Shown here: one piece after another, positions 46,990-56,784 of the stretch
Layout: each line of letters starts with the position of its first letter
How positions within the stretch are numbered: position 1 is the first letter of the stretch
Assembly: GCA_937951485.1 (NCBI GenBank)
Contig: CALEDJ010000032.1
Span: 90,512 to 154,511 of the forward strand
Source of the DNA: an uncultured bacterium
Lineage (GTDB): Bacteria > Hydrogenedentota > Hydrogenedentia > Hydrogenedentales > CAILVY01
DNA length: 64,000 bases
Direction of reading: 5' to 3'
Made by a program: the position numbers and the translations under genes
The notes under the pieces: generated by a model
The model's input: the letters and a program-made list of their open reading frames with translations, nothing else
Databases searched by the model: none
What the model was told of the DNA's origin: nothing

Positions 46990-49053
46990 ATGAAAGCGAA
47001 AAACCTGATTCCTTTCATCGTCATACTCGTCGTGTTGGCTGTGGCCGCCTATTGGATCAAAGGTGGCAAGCCGGTGCCGTCCATTATCGAGCAGACCCAA
47101 CTCGAAGCCTTAGCCCCGGAAGAACTCAGTGCAAAACAACTGGCGCGCCTGGAACTTTACGCCGGACCAAAACCGGATGAGAAGGTGATTCTGGAACGCG
47201 ACGGCGATGCCTGGCGCGCGGCAAGTCATTACAACGCACCGGTCAACGGCGACACGGTCAATGAATACCTTGAGAAACTGGTGAAGGTCAAGGGTGAATT
47301 CCGCACCACCGCCGAAGGCGAACGGTTGGCCCCCTACAGCCTGGGCGATGACCAGGCGTTCCACGTGGTCGCCTACAAATCCGGCGCAAACGATCCCGCC
47401 ATTCACGTGTTGGTGGGAAAAGCCCCCAATTTCCGCACTGTTTTCATGCGGCAAGCGGGAGATAACCGCGTCTTTGTCGAAGCGGTCAACCTCCGCCAGG
47501 ATGCCGGACTCTACGGCGACGATTTCGATCGCGCCCCCACGCCGGACAAATGGTTGAACAAAGACATCCTGAAACTGGACAAGGAAAAAATCACCAGAAT
47601 CGCCCTCAACATGCCCGACAAGCAACTCGTCTTTGAAAAACGCGAGAAACCCCGGCCCGAGCAAGCGCCGCAAGAAACCGGCGAAGGAGATGATGCACAG
47701 CCACCGGAACCCCCCATAGAATACGAATGGGTGCTTGCTTCGGGGGGACCGGGCGGCTCTCACAAAGAATCCGGATTGAACACCCTGTTGCAGCGATTCA
47801 CCGCACTCATGGCAAATACCGTCGTGGACCCCGAAAAGAAGGCGGAATGGGGGCTGGACCCCGCCTTGTTCAAGGCGGTGATCACAATGGAAGACGGGGA
47901 AGAAGTGGTGCTGGAGGGCGGACGGCCTGACCCGGCGGGCAGCGGCTATGTGCGTCTGGCAAGCGCCGATCAGGATTTCGTATATGAATTGAGCAAATTC
48001 ACCTTCGAGGGGATCTTCCCCAAAGGTTCGGACCTCTTTGACCTGCCCGCCTTGAGTCTCGACCGTGAAAAAATTCAACGCATCGAGATAAGCCGTCCCG
48101 AAGGACGCATTGTCGTCAGCAAGGACGGTCATGACTGGACGGTGACCGAACCCGCCCTTGATCTCAACCCCCAACGGACTACCCTTTCCTCCCTCACCAC
48201 CGGGGTGGCGTCATGGCGACCGGGCGACTACGCCGACGCCGGCGCTGATACGGGCGAATTCAATACCACCGTTTCCATCACCGGCGAGGGAATCGCACAT
48301 ACCATCGCCGTCGCCGGCGATGCCAGGAGCGTTGACGGCGTGTATGCGCGCCTGGATGATGCCGGGATGACGCTGGTCATGAACCGCACTGACGCCAACA
48401 GAATTCTCTTGCGCCCACGCGACCTCTTTGAACTGAAACTGCTCGATTTCGACGAGGACGATGTCATCGGCGTTGAAATCCAGGATGGCGAAACCGCCTT
48501 TTCGCTCGCACGCGAAGGAGACAAATGGACGCTGATGACGCAGGATGGCGTTTTCGACGCTGACGCCGACAAGTGCGACGAATTTCTTTTCAAAGTTTCG
48601 GAATTCCAGGTGCATGACATCCTGGCCGATGTGGACCCTGCGTCGTGGCAGGCACATTCCTCCATCACGCTGGCGTTCGCGGATAAAGAACCACTTCGCT
48701 GCGCTTTCAGCGCGGAAAAGAACGGCGTCTATTACATGAACGCCCCCGGCAAACCCTACACGTTCAGCCTGACAGATACCGCCATGGCCGAATTACGCCA
48801 AGATTTCGCCGCGTTGCGCACGCCGAAACTGCCCCCGGAAACCCCGGCCGCAGAGGAACCGTCCACTACCGAAGAACCCCCAACGGACGCGCCTGTCCAT
48901 GATGCTGAGGCGGCATCCGGGGAGTCTGCCGATGTCCCTGCGGAATTTGATCCGGTGATTCTGCTCGACTCCCCTGCAGAAGGTGATTCGGACGATGACG
49001 CGCCGGCGGAACAGTCGCCTGAATCCGGGGAACCCGCAGAACCCGCATCATGA
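46990..49053 (+). CDS. DUF4340-like membrane-anchored protein
   Basis: The 687-residue protein has an N-terminal membrane helix (LIPFIVILVVLAVAAYWI) and a long beta-rich extracytoplasmic part with repeated DUF4340-type elements (for example ILERDGDAWRAA and IVVSKDGHDWTVTEP, AFSLAREGDKWTLM). The last 80 residues are acidic and Pro/Glu/Ala-rich. Proteins of this kind usually follow GldG-like genes, as here (38 nt gap), and probably form part of the exporter complex. The exact role is unknown. Confidence 0.8.
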   Translation: MKAKNLIPFIVILVVLAVAAYWIKGGKPVPSIIEQTQLEALAPEELSAKQLARLELYAGPKPDEKVILERDGDAWRAASHYNAPVNGDTVNEYLEKLVKVKGEFRTTAEGERLAPYSLGDDQAFHVVAYKSGANDPAIHVLVGKAPNFRTVFMRQAGDNRVFVEAVNLRQDAGLYGDDFDRAPTPDKWLNKDILKLDKEKITRIALNMPDKQLVFEKREKPRPEQAPQETGEGDDAQPPEPPIEYEWVLASGGPGGSHKESGLNTLLQRFTALMANTVVDPEKKAEWGLDPALFKAVITMEDGEEVVLEGGRPDPAGSGYVRLASADQDFVYELSKFTFEGIFPKGSDLFDLPALSLDREKIQRIEISRPEGRIVVSKDGHDWTVTEPALDLNPQRTTLSSLTTGVASWRPGDYADAGADTGEFNTTVSITGEGIAHTIAVAGDARSVDGVYARLDDAGMTLVMNRTDANRILLRPRDLFELKLLDFDEDDVIGVEIQDGETAFSLAREGDKWTLMTQDGVFDADADKCDEFLFKVSEFQVHDILADVDPASWQAHSSITLAFADKEPLRCAFSAEKNGVYYMNAPGKPYTFSLTDTAMAELRQDFAALRTPKLPPETPAAEEPSTTEEPPTDAPVHDAEAASGESADVPAEFDPVILLDSPAEGDSDDDAPAEQSPESGEPAEPAS

Positions 49054-49790
49054 ATGCTGGAGGATGGAGTTTCTATTCAGAGGCTCCTGCAAAACCTGCC
49101 GGGATATGGGCGTCCCGCCCATGAAACACGGGCAGGATGCCCGTACCACGCTGGATAGCATCAGGTTCCTCAGGAGTCTCTTCTGGCAACAATTCAGCCA
49201 CCCGACGCAACCATTACTCATCGCCCTGTCATTGCAAGTCTCTCACCGCCTTCGGCGGCGATTCGCCGAAGAAAGGAAACGCACTCTCTTGGCAATACAA
49301 CAATCTGAATCTCCCCGCCAACCCTGAATCCTCGTCATGGCTGGCGAAGCGGCGCAGTGCGCCGCTGGGCGAAGCGATCCGAGACACATTGGCCATCCAT
49401 ATTGCTGCGCGACGCTACGCTTCGCTAGCCATGGCTGGGAGCAGGAGTGTGGATTCTTATTCTGAGGAACCGTGAGAAATGGCAAGCAGTCAAAGTCACG
49501 GCATCCTGCCGCGTGTTATCCCAAACAGGGTGAGGGATACACACCAATCAAACGGTGCACGATATAAAAATGGAAAGCCGGCCCTTCAAGGACCGGCCTT
49601 CCTTTTTGAGTCCTGCAGCATGCACCGCACGTGTTATGTCTTAAGGCACGCTTCGATAAGCATTCTCCGCCAAAACGGCGTCATTTTGTCAAGATCAGGG
49701 TGTGTGGAAAAGGTTGTTCCTTTGCGCGCAAACGGGCAACACCCACCATTTCGTGATGCCGGCATCAACCATGCCCATTCCATAAATGCC
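49054..49790. other. Intergenic region of repeats and a terminator
   Basis: No gene is visible. Bases 49106-49144 hold two adjacent perfect 7-bp hairpins (atgggcg/cgcccat and acgggca/tgcccgt), a pair seen in many genomes. Around 49340-49440 there is a stretch rich in gcgaagc/gctacgcttcgc resembling the VIASEAKQS repeat family. A terminator lies at 49575. Confidence 0.55.
49575..49607. terminator. Rho-independent terminator, possibly bidirectional
   Basis: A stem of about ten pairs (aagccggccc with ggaccggcctt, one bulge and one mismatch) with the loop ttcaa is followed by cctttttg on the plus strand and, on the other side, by tccattttta on the minus strand. It would end transcripts of the DUF4340 gene from the left and the prepilin-like gene from the right. 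Confidence 0.7.
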
Positions 49791-50699
49791 TCAGGGTATC
49801 ATATCGTACATCGCAAACAATTGCGACCATGTCGTGCAGATGGGGAATGCGCCGGGATAGCGGACAAATTCGACATGCCCGTCGAGATAGAGCACATTCC
49901 CGCCTCCCGGCACGTGGTTGGCATACGTTCTTCCATTTGAGGCAATATCCGCAGACAATTCATCGTGCATGATCGGAATAGCGCTTTGCGCTTTGGCGGA
50001 TGCGGCCGGATTGTTGATGTCGGTAATGAAGAAGCGTTCAATCCCCTCGCGCAGGCGGAACACCCGTTTCCCGGAACTCAACTCCCAATCCTCATTCAAT
50101 CCCTGCTCAGACGGGGCGGACGCCAGGACGCTCAACTTTCCAAAAAACGTGATTACATCGGGCAATGCCAGCAACGCAAACAGTTCCGTGAAATTCGATG
50201 TGACAACATTGAGTTGCGTGGGGTCCAGCAGGTAATGCTCCGGCTGCAACGCCCACGAATAGTAGATATACGAAACATATTTGATATTGCAGGGGCAGAT
50301 GCCGCTGTCGGGATTGTTGGGATCGCAGCGCCACGGCGCGCCCTTGGCGTAATCTCCGATTTCAGGGTCGGATGGGCACAGCATGATGTTAAGGTCCGTC
50401 AGATATTCCGGATAAACCGCCGGGCCGAAGGGCACCCACATTTCCTCTAACACAAAGTCCTGCGCGGGATAGCCGGCGCATTCCCCGATACGCGTGCGTA
50501 CGGGGGGGTACAGTTGTCCCTTCGACTCATTGCTGTACATCTTGAAAACCAGGCCCCATTGCTTAAGATTGTTCTGGCAACTGGAGCGCCGGGCCGCTTC
50601 ACGCGCCCGGGCCAGGGCGGGCAGCAAGATCGCCGCCAGGATGCCGATGATGGCGATTACGACCAGCAATTCGATAAGAGTGAATCCTTTGCGAGTCAT
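49791..50699 (-). CDS. Prepilin-like protein with H-X9-DG domain (DUF1559-type)
   Basis: The 302-residue protein begins with a type IV prepilin leader, [21 protein letters not shown], with Glu at +5 of the mature form, so it is cut and N-methylated by prepilin peptidase and assembled in a pseudopilus. The C-terminus has the H-X9-DG motif ([13 protein letters not shown]) found in many planctomycete and PVC-type pseudopilins. Cys pairs (CDPNN, CPCN) may form disulfides. An SD (aagga) precedes ATG 50699. Confidence 0.92.
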   Translation of the reverse strand: MTRKGFTLIELLVVIAIIGILAAILLPALARAREAARRSSCQNNLKQWGLVFKMYSNESKGQLYPPVRTRIGECAGYPAQDFVLEEMWVPFGPAVYPEYLTDLNIMLCPSDPEIGDYAKGAPWRCDPNNPDSGICPCNIKYVSYIYYSWALQPEHYLLDPTQLNVVTSNFTELFALLALPDVITFFGKLSVLASAPSEQGLNEDWELSSGKRVFRLREGIERFFITDINNPAASAKAQSAIPIMHDELSADIASNGRTYANHVPGGGNVLYLDGHVEFVRYPGAFPICTTWSQLFAMYDMIP

Positions 50700-50844
50700 G
50701 TTAACATTCCTTTAGATGGTTGGCGGGCCTGGCATTTGAAAAATGGACGCCATCACGCGATCCGCTTCCACGGCCTGATTGGCTGCGTTCAGCGTGCAGC
50801 GCCTTGGATGCAGCAGCCTCCATTCCACAAATACTGCCCACAGG

Positions 50845-50873
50845 TTGATTTGAGCGCAAAACCCGTTTATACT
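50845..50873 (+). promoter_or_regulatory. Sigma-70 promoter of the TetR-family gene
   Basis: TTGATT (50845-50850), a 17-nt spacer and TATACT (50868-50873) give a good promoter facing the regulator gene. The left operator half begins within the -10 box. Confidence 0.6.
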
Positions 50874-50940
50874 ATCAAACGATCGATCGAAACGCAATGA
50901 CAAGCACACAACCCTTCCATTCGAACGATCGATTGATAGT
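50871..50940. promoter_or_regulatory. Paired operator-like inverted repeat
   Basis: The 20-bp segments at 50871-50890 and 50921-50940 are inverted copies with two mismatches, and each contains a gatcgat palindrome. They flank the likely transcription start of the TetR gene, which is the position expected for autorepression sites. Confidence 0.65.
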
Positions 50941-50973
50941 GCCTATGATACTGGTTTCCACGGATAAAGTCAA

Positions 50974-51660
50974 ATGAAAAACAACGGCCAAGAAGAGCGC
51001 AGCCCCGGTGCCGACCGCATCGTCCAGATTGCCACGGCCCTGTTCGCCGAACATGGGTTTCACGGGGTTTCCACACGGGAGATCGCCGCGGCGACAGGCC
51101 TGAGCGTGGCCACCGTCCATCACCATGTCGGATCCAAGCGTGAACTGTATCTGAAGGTGTACAAGAGCCTGTTGGACGCGGCTGAATCGTTCTTTCACGA
51201 TATCGTGGCGCAGGTGGAGACGGCCGACCTGCAGGACCCGCAAGTGCGCGCGCAACTGCCGACGAAACTGATAGACAGTTTTGTGGACCTGGTGGCCAGG
51301 AACCCCGTGTGGTCGCGGTTATTTGTTCGGCAATGGCTCGACAAACCCGAAGAACTGATGAATGTCGAGGCGGATTTGTCGTTGCCCCTCTATCGCAAAC
51401 TCCATGAAATGCTCCTGGTCGCCCAGGAGGCGGGGATCATTCACTTGACGGCGGACCCGTGGCTGCTCATGCGCAGCGTGGAGTGGCTGGTGTACGGCTA
51501 TTTCACTGCGGGCACGTTTTACTGGGACCAGTGGCGCTCGGACCCGCTCGCCGAGGGGAATCTGAACAGGTTCAAGGCGTTCATGCGCGAATATATTTTC
51601 CGTATGCTGAATGTCGCCCCCGCCGACATGATCTCTGCTTCTCTCAACCATCCTGACTAG
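50974..51660 (+). CDS. TetR-family transcriptional regulator
   Basis: The 228-residue protein has the N-terminal helix-turn-helix RIVQIATALFAEHGFHGVST REIAAATGLSVATVHHHVGS in two parts typical of TetR (with KRELYLKVY after it) and an all-helical ligand domain of about 160 residues. The ligand is unknown. It lies downstream of a promoter overlapped by paired inverted repeats, so it probably represses itself and may also act on the divergent prepilin-like gene. It ends 4 nt inside the convergent EG-repeat gene. Confidence 0.92.
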   Translation: MKNNGQEERSPGADRIVQIATALFAEHGFHGVSTREIAAATGLSVATVHHHVGSKRELYLKVYKSLLDAAESFFHDIVAQVETADLQDPQVRAQLPTKLIDSFVDLVARNPVWSRLFVRQWLDKPEELMNVEADLSLPLYRKLHEMLLVAQEAGIIHLTADPWLLMRSVEWLVYGYFTAGTFYWDQWRSDPLAEGNLNRFKAFMREYIFRMLNVAPADMISASLNHPD

Positions 51661-53480
51661 CGGTGGACCTCGTGCCGGGTCCGTGCCGGCCGCCAGACCA
51701 GCATCAGGACCAACACGAACATGCTCAACAGCCCATCAGTCAAGAATCCGGAACTTATTTGTCCCTGTGCCGCCGGATTGCAGCACAGAAATGGCGTAAA
51801 ATAGCCGGTTCCTTCCAGAAATACCACACAGCGCTGAGACTCCGCCGCGATCACCAGCAAGTCCCAATACGTTTCGTATGCGTCAGGTCTGAACTGAATC
51901 GGGACATCCAGACATTCACCCCCTGGTATCGAGAAATCTCTGCCGTCGCCAAGACTGAAAACGGAACCATCCCGCAGGAAAAGCGTCCCCGACAAATCGC
52001 CGTTACCGTCGTTACACACCCTGATCGTCTTGATGGAAGATTTCCGTACAGGTTTCCAGCCAAATGACAATGTATTATCTGTGCCTGGCGCCACCCGTAG
52101 GATGCCCTCGCCTTCCCCCTCGCCCTCGCCTTCCCCTTCGCCCTCGCCTTCACCTACACCTTCGCCTTCACCCTCGCCTTCCCCTTCGCCCTCGCCTTCG
52201 CCTTCGCCCTCGCCCTCGCCTTCACCTTCGCCCTCGCCTTCCCCTTCGCCCTCGCCTTCACCTTCGCCCTCGCCTTCGCCCTCACCTTCGCCTTCACCTT
52301 CGCCTTCGCCCTCACCTTCGCCTTCACCCTCGCCCTCGCCTTCCGGTTCGCCTTCAGTAATGGAAATCACATCCAGAAAGACCTTGTCCGTGGTGATGCT
52401 CTGTAATTCGTCTTCAATGACGCACCAATACCATCCCGTATCTTCGGGAACAAGCGGACCCAAAGAAAATGCAGGCGCATACTGAGGCAGCGGGAAGTCA
52501 TCCTTCCACCATTGGTATCGCAGGGCGCCGAGACCGCCGATGACTTCGACCCGGAATTGATGCGATGCGCCTTCCCTATACGCGCCGCCCGCCGGACTGC
52601 GGCGAATCTGCATTGGATAGACCACCAACAGTTCCGCCACCTCGGAATTCAGCGCGATCTTGTCATCCCTGACCTCGCACCAGTATTGCCCCGAGTCGCC
52701 TGGAAGAAGGATGGGCAAACTGAGCGTGGATGCATCGTTTCCTGTTTGTTTACCATCCTTGAACCAGCGATAATGCACCGGACCGATATTGCCGGTGGCT
52801 TCCACTTCAAAAACATGCGAATCCCCGGCATATTTTCTTGCGCCTTCGGGATGACGGATGATTTCCAGCGTGCAATCACAGCAGGGGAGGGTCAGCGGGG
52901 TGACATCGCGGTCCATCGCCGCCGCCACAAAAGCGTCAAAATCGCCGCATACCGCGTCATATTCCTCTCGGTTGCTGAAGCCATCCCCGTCCAGGTCGCC
53001 ATCGCCCCGCAACAAATGCCCCAATGTCAGGTTGTAATTGGCAAGATTGATTTTGATTCCAGCGCGCGCGTCGAGTTCGCTCACCATGTTGTTCACCCAG
53101 ACCGGCTCCGCAATCGTGAATACCGCAGCGGCATAGCGTTCATATTCATCACAGGTGAATCCGTAAATCAGATTAAGCAGCGTGCATTGAAGCGGGGTGA
53201 GGGTGTTGTCCTGTTGCACCCGGGTATGGTTGTATAGATACACCGTCCCGATGAACGTGTGGTGAGGCGCACTGCTGTCTCGGAGGATGGCATCCAGGAG
53301 TCGCAATTGCGCCCGGGACACAATGCCGCTTTGGGCAAAATCATGCGTATTGGGGTCATAGGGCGGCACATGGTCATCCGCCGCCATGATGCGCAGATAG
53401 GCTGCTTCGATATTCATGTCCAGCCCTGCAGCGCCACCCGACACCACCAGCACACTCATCACGAGGCCAAGCGTCCGCAT
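51657..53480 (-). CDS. Secreted Ig-like protein with (Glu-Gly)n linker and C-terminal anchor
   Basis: The 607-residue protein has a signal peptide ([16 protein letters not shown]), an N-terminal region of about 150 residues ending in a calcium-binding-like [16 protein letters not shown], and two Ig-like domains (about 170-255 and 260-345; each with the SGQYWC or TGWYWC strand). A linker of about 40 Glu-Gly pairs is followed by a HYDIN/ASPM-like beta domain (about 440-560) with NDGNGDLSG and VPIQFRP. The end is CCNPAAQGQ, a hydrophobic helix ([13 protein letters not shown]) and a basic tail, which looks like a sorting or anchoring signal. ATG 53480 has a ggggagg SD. Confidence 0.85.
   Translation of the reverse strand: MRTLGLVMSVLVVSGGAAGLDMNIEAAYLRIMAADDHVPPYDPNTHDFAQSGIVSRAQLRLLDAILRDSSAPHHTFIGTVYLYNHTRVQQDNTLTPLQCTLLNLIYGFTCDEYERYAAAVFTIAEPVWVNNMVSELDARAGIKINLANYNLTLGHLLRGDGDLDGDGFSNREEYDAVCGDFDAFVAAAMDRDVTPLTLPCCDCTLEIIRHPEGARKYAGDSHVFEVEATGNIGPVHYRWFKDGKQTGNDASTLSLPILLPGDSGQYWCEVRDDKIALNSEVAELLVVYPMQIRRSPAGGAYREGASHQFRVEVIGGLGALRYQWWKDDFPLPQYAPAFSLGPLVPEDTGWYWCVIEDELQSITTDKVFLDVISITEGEPEGEGEGEGEGEGEGEGEGEGEGEGEGEGEGEGEGEGEGEGEGEGEGEGEGEGEGEGEGEGEGVGEGEGEGEGEGEGEGEGILRVAPGTDNTLSFGWKPVRKSSIKTIRVCNDGNGDLSGTLFLRDGSVFSLGDGRDFSIPGGECLDVPIQFRPDAYETYWDLLVIAAESQRCVVFLEGTGYFTPFLCCNPAAQGQISSGFLTDGLLSMFVLVLMLVWRPARTRHEVHR
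52103..52345. repeat. Hexanucleotide array coding (Glu-Gly)n
   Basis: About 40 hexamers of the type ccttcg, ccctcg, ccttca (plus strand) encode the Glu-Gly linker on the minus strand, with a single Val substitution near one end. Third codon positions vary while the dipeptide is kept, which argues for selection on the protein. Confidence 0.95.
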
Positions 53481-53655
53481 CCTCTTACCTCCCCTGAAAA
53501 ACAACCCCGGAAAAACCACCTCTCCACGCCATTTTCATACCCGACAATCCACAAAGGTTCCCGAAAAAAGCCGGATTTGCACAGTATGCTGGACATACCC
53601 ATGTGAAAATTCATGGCATCCTGCATCTTTGCTGCTCCTGCTGTACCGGGCAAAG

Positions 53656-54393
53656 TCAGAGGTCAACCCCACAAGCGCACAAAGCCTCTTCTGCAATGCC
53701 CGCCCAATTTCGGTTGGCGGCGGGACTGGCCGGACTGGGGTGGGGGATGCGGCCGATGGTCCCGCGATAGTTGATTAATGCGGCGCGGATGCGCGCCTCG
53801 GCGAAATGGCCCACGCCAATGACAAAGCCGGGCCGGCAATAGTCAACGACGGCACGCAACGCACGGTCGCATGCCGCAAATAGTGGTTCGCGTTCTCGCG
53901 CGGGGAGTTTGTCGGGAGTGAAGTTGCGTCCACCGCTTTCCATAAAGCACAAGGGACAGTAATTGTACACGAAGAATCGGGAAAAAAATTGCTCCGGCTC
54001 GCTGTAGCGTTGCTTTGCCCACCCCCAAAGGCGTGCGCCGCTTACCTCACTCCGAGGACAAGCGAAACCGAGCACGGACCGCTTGGGATGTTCGTTCTCC
54101 GGGCGTCCCACCGGGGCTTCAATGCCCATCCAGTCCCGCACCATCGCGACATCGCCGAACGGCACGCCGGTTTGCGCCATGCCATATGGGCCGGGATTCA
54201 TGCCGATCAAGAGGATTTCCTTCGGAGCGCCCCCGAACTTCTCCAGGTAAATGCGATGCGGTTCCCAGGCATAAACGAGCGGACTATAGACATGCGTAAT
54301 CGGCGGTCCGAAACGGAGGTCTTTTGTCTCCGCCGCCAGATGGGCGGCTGTCTTCACAAGAGGATCACGGGCAGGGACTGCCTCGGAATTCAT
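53656..54393 (-). CDS. SMUG1-type single-strand-selective uracil-DNA glycosylase
   Basis: The 245-residue protein removes uracil (and oxidised pyrimidines) from DNA in base excision repair. It has the SMUG1 hallmarks GMNPGPYGMAQTGVPFGD with the catalytic Asn, the YNYCPLCFM strand and the HPSPASPAANRNW loop with the catalytic His. SMUG1 is best known from animals and occurs patchily in bacteria, so this gene has probably been moved by lateral transfer in its history. Its start overlaps the end of the TPR gene by 4 nt. Confidence 0.9.
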   Translation of the reverse strand: MNSEAVPARDPLVKTAAHLAAETKDLRFGPPITHVYSPLVYAWEPHRIYLEKFGGAPKEILLIGMNPGPYGMAQTGVPFGDVAMVRDWMGIEAPVGRPENEHPKRSVLGFACPRSEVSGARLWGWAKQRYSEPEQFFSRFFVYNYCPLCFMESGGRNFTPDKLPAREREPLFAACDRALRAVVDYCRPGFVIGVGHFAEARIRAALINYRGTIGRIPHPSPASPAANRNWAGIAEEALCACGVDL

Positions 54394-55460
54394 TTGGCGG
54401 GCCGTTTTCGTTGCGACGATTTTTTCTTTGCGGCAGTACGCTTCGATTTCGGGGCCGCTTTCGGCGTCTTGCGCGTTGAGTTCGATTTTGTTTCCGGCGC
54501 GTTTGATTTTGCGCGCTGCGCAGAGGGGGCCGCAGCCGCTTCCTGTCTCATGGCCACAAATGGATCGACGGGCGGGATGGGCAGCAGTTCCGCATCCGGG
54601 TCTTCGGTTTCCGTCTTCAATGGCGTTTCCGGCACAAAATGCGTTCGGATGTCGTTATACCTGTAAAACGGGTCCGCCGGTTCACCTGTGTCACCCGTTT
54701 GCTGCAGCGCCGCTTGGGCAGATTCCGCCATTTGCAGGCGGGCAATGTCTGCAGAAGCCAGATGGGCGAAGCGGGATTCCGGCGCGCGGTAGAGCAATTC
54801 CTGAAGCAGCATAATCGCCTTGGGATAATCGTTCAGATTATGCTCTTCAATTTTCGCCAACTGGTAGGTGGCCTCCGCCCACGCGCGCATCTGAGAGTGG
54901 AACCGTTCGCGAATCTCTTGCAGAATCGTGGCCGCCTCCACGTAGCGATCCTCCGACTTGAGCAGGCGCGCCGCCTCGAACAACGCGTTCACCTGGTTGT
55001 CGGGATAATTCCGATACATGCTGATGGCGCCGTCAATATCGCCGCGCAGGGCGAGTTTCCGGGCGGCAGCGAACTCCGAAGGGTCCTCGATAATCGCGCT
55101 GAACGGCCCGATATGGTCCACCGTCCGCATTGCCAGCGAATTGACGACGGTGAAAGTGTAATACGTGACGGGGACCACCCAGAACACAATCCCCCAACTG
55201 ATTACGGTCGTCTTGCGGATGTCGGCGGCGTTTTCATACAGCGCGAATACGATCATCAGGTACACCGTAAACATGCCCAGCCACAGCATCAATGCCACAG
55301 GAAATGGAACGGACTCATTCTTGCGCGTCCAGTAACGCTTCAGCAGCATGCCGGCGCAGGTCAATCCCGTCACCGCAAGTAGAAAAACCAACACTTCTCC
55401 CGCTTGCGGCGGCCCTGGAAAGTAACTTGCCCAGTCAATGCGTTCCTGGAATTGGTTCAT
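54390..55460 (-). CDS. Membrane TPR protein with Lys-rich tail
   Basis: The 356-residue protein has three hydrophobic segments in the first 110 residues (EVLVFLLAVTGLTCAGMLL, ALMLWLGMFTVYLMIVFAL and ISWGIVFWVVPVTYYTF), TPR-like helices from about 125 to 240 (FEAARLLKSEDRYVEAATIL and relatives), and a basic, low-complexity C-terminus (KTPKAAPKSKRTAAKKKSS). I do not recognise a family. ATG 55460 follows gaggagg at rather long spacing. It is coupled to the uracil-DNA glycosylase gene downstream. Confidence 0.7.
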   Translation of the reverse strand: MNQFQERIDWASYFPGPPQAGEVLVFLLAVTGLTCAGMLLKRYWTRKNESVPFPVALMLWLGMFTVYLMIVFALYENAADIRKTTVISWGIVFWVVPVTYYTFTVVNSLAMRTVDHIGPFSAIIEDPSEFAAARKLALRGDIDGAISMYRNYPDNQVNALFEAARLLKSEDRYVEAATILQEIRERFHSQMRAWAEATYQLAKIEEHNLNDYPKAIMLLQELLYRAPESRFAHLASADIARLQMAESAQAALQQTGDTGEPADPFYRYNDIRTHFVPETPLKTETEDPDAELLPIPPVDPFVAMRQEAAAAPSAQRAKSNAPETKSNSTRKTPKAAPKSKRTAAKKKSSQRKRPAK

Positions 55461-55847
55461 CGTCTTCCGGTCAACCTCCTCGGGTGCGGCCTCATGCCAC
55501 CTGCATGTGTGACAAACACCCCCGTAATCAAGTATAAGCGCAAACGGCTGCAGCGTCAAACCTCTCACTGACGTCCGCGAAATGGCTATTCAATGCCGTC
55601 AACGTCAAGAAATCCGACAGTAACCACCCAGGCGCAAAGAACCGATCCGTTGCGCAGATGCCTGCATAAGCAGTTGAACCACGCAAATCCCCCATTGGGC
55701 ATTCGACAACGCTGCGAATTGTGCCGGCAACGCGAGCGTCTCCGCCCGCACGCACAGTGGCCTCGGCGCTTCGATATCTTCGGTAAATACGCAAAGACGC
55801 GCGGCCCCGCCACCGCCAAAGGAGGCGGATACCCGGAGCGCGCATCA
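55461..55847. other. Intergenic region
   Basis: No gene is supported in these 387 bases. A fragment near 55790 (aaatacgcaaagacgcg) again resembles the dispersed GAKTQ-type repeat. The promoter of the TPR gene must lie at the left end. Confidence 0.45.
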
Positions 55848-56780
55848 TCAGAGCGTTTCAACAACGACGTCCTGCGCAACCGCCTCCACCTCTTCGCGGG
55901 TGAAATGGCCGATGTCCCAGGAGAGCGCGTTGGCCGCGCCGGCGGCGACGCCCAGTCGCGCCATCTGCTCCAGCGGCCACCCTTCCATCAGGCCGATGGC
56001 GAATGCCGCCACGAGGGCATCGCCGGAACCCACAGGATTGATTTCCCTGATCTTCGGAGGAATGGCGCGGATCCGTTCCCCGGCGCGCGACGCAAGCGCG
56101 CCTTCGGCGCCCAGCGACAACACGACCAGCCGGACGCCCTTTTCATGGAAAACGTCCATGGCGCGGCGGCGGGCGACGTCGCTGTCGAGCGCAAAGCCGA
56201 CAGCCTCTTCGGCTTCTTCGCGGTTGGGCTTGACCATGTACGGCACGGCGTCAAGCGCCAGGGCAAAGTCCGGGCCATAAGAATCGAGCACGGTCAGTGC
56301 GCCCGCGTCGCGCGCGATGGGGATGAGCGTGGCGTAGAGGTCGTGGGTCATCGGGCAGGAGGACGCGCCGTTGAACGTGGCCACACGCGCCTCCTTCACG
56401 GCGTAACGGAACGCGGCCACGACGGACTCTTTCTCCTCCGCGCTCAATTCAGGTCCCGGCTCGAACAGCGCGGTCTGCCGGTGGACCGGCTCCTCCAGCA
56501 CCGTCGTGATGGTGCGCGTCATGTCCTTCACCCACACCGGCGCGCAGCGCACGCCATCCTGCGTTTCGATCATCTCGACGACATGACGCCCGGTGTGCCC
56601 GCCCACGATGACCAGCGCCGACGTTTCGCCGCCGAGCGCTTTAACGGCGCGCGATACGTTCGTGCCTTTGCCGCCGGGAATGCAGGTGAATTTCCGGGAG
56701 CGGATTTTTGCACCGGGCGTCAACGCGTCAATGAAAATCGTCTTGTCCACACAGGGATTGGGGGTGACAGTAAGAATCAT
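55848..56780 (-). CDS. PfkB-family carbohydrate kinase, 1-phosphofructokinase-like
   Basis: The 310-residue kinase begins MILTVTPNPCVDKTIFID, has the PfkB first signature in CIPGGKGTNVSRAVKALGG, and the second signature with catalytic Asp in INPVGSGDALVAAFAIG, where GSGD replaces the usual GAGD. The N-terminus and TRTITTVLEE-type lid fit the FruK/LacC (1-phosphofructokinase or tagatose-6-phosphate kinase) branch. It starts 4 nt after the ROK gene ends; ATG 56780 is the family start. Confidence 0.88.
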   Translation of the reverse strand: MILTVTPNPCVDKTIFIDALTPGAKIRSRKFTCIPGGKGTNVSRAVKALGGETSALVIVGGHTGRHVVEMIETQDGVRCAPVWVKDMTRTITTVLEEPVHRQTALFEPGPELSAEEKESVVAAFRYAVKEARVATFNGASSCPMTHDLYATLIPIARDAGALTVLDSYGPDFALALDAVPYMVKPNREEAEEAVGFALDSDVARRRAMDVFHEKGVRLVVLSLGAEGALASRAGERIRAIPPKIREINPVGSGDALVAAFAIGLMEGWPLEQMARLGVAAGAANALSWDIGHFTREEVEAVAQDVVVETL

Positions 56781-56784
56781 GGCG

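Noticed and set aside
52030-52485. (Pro-Ser)n protein on the plus strand
   Set aside because: It is the complement of the Glu-Gly array in a gene with signal peptide, Ig-like domains and strong SD on the other strand.
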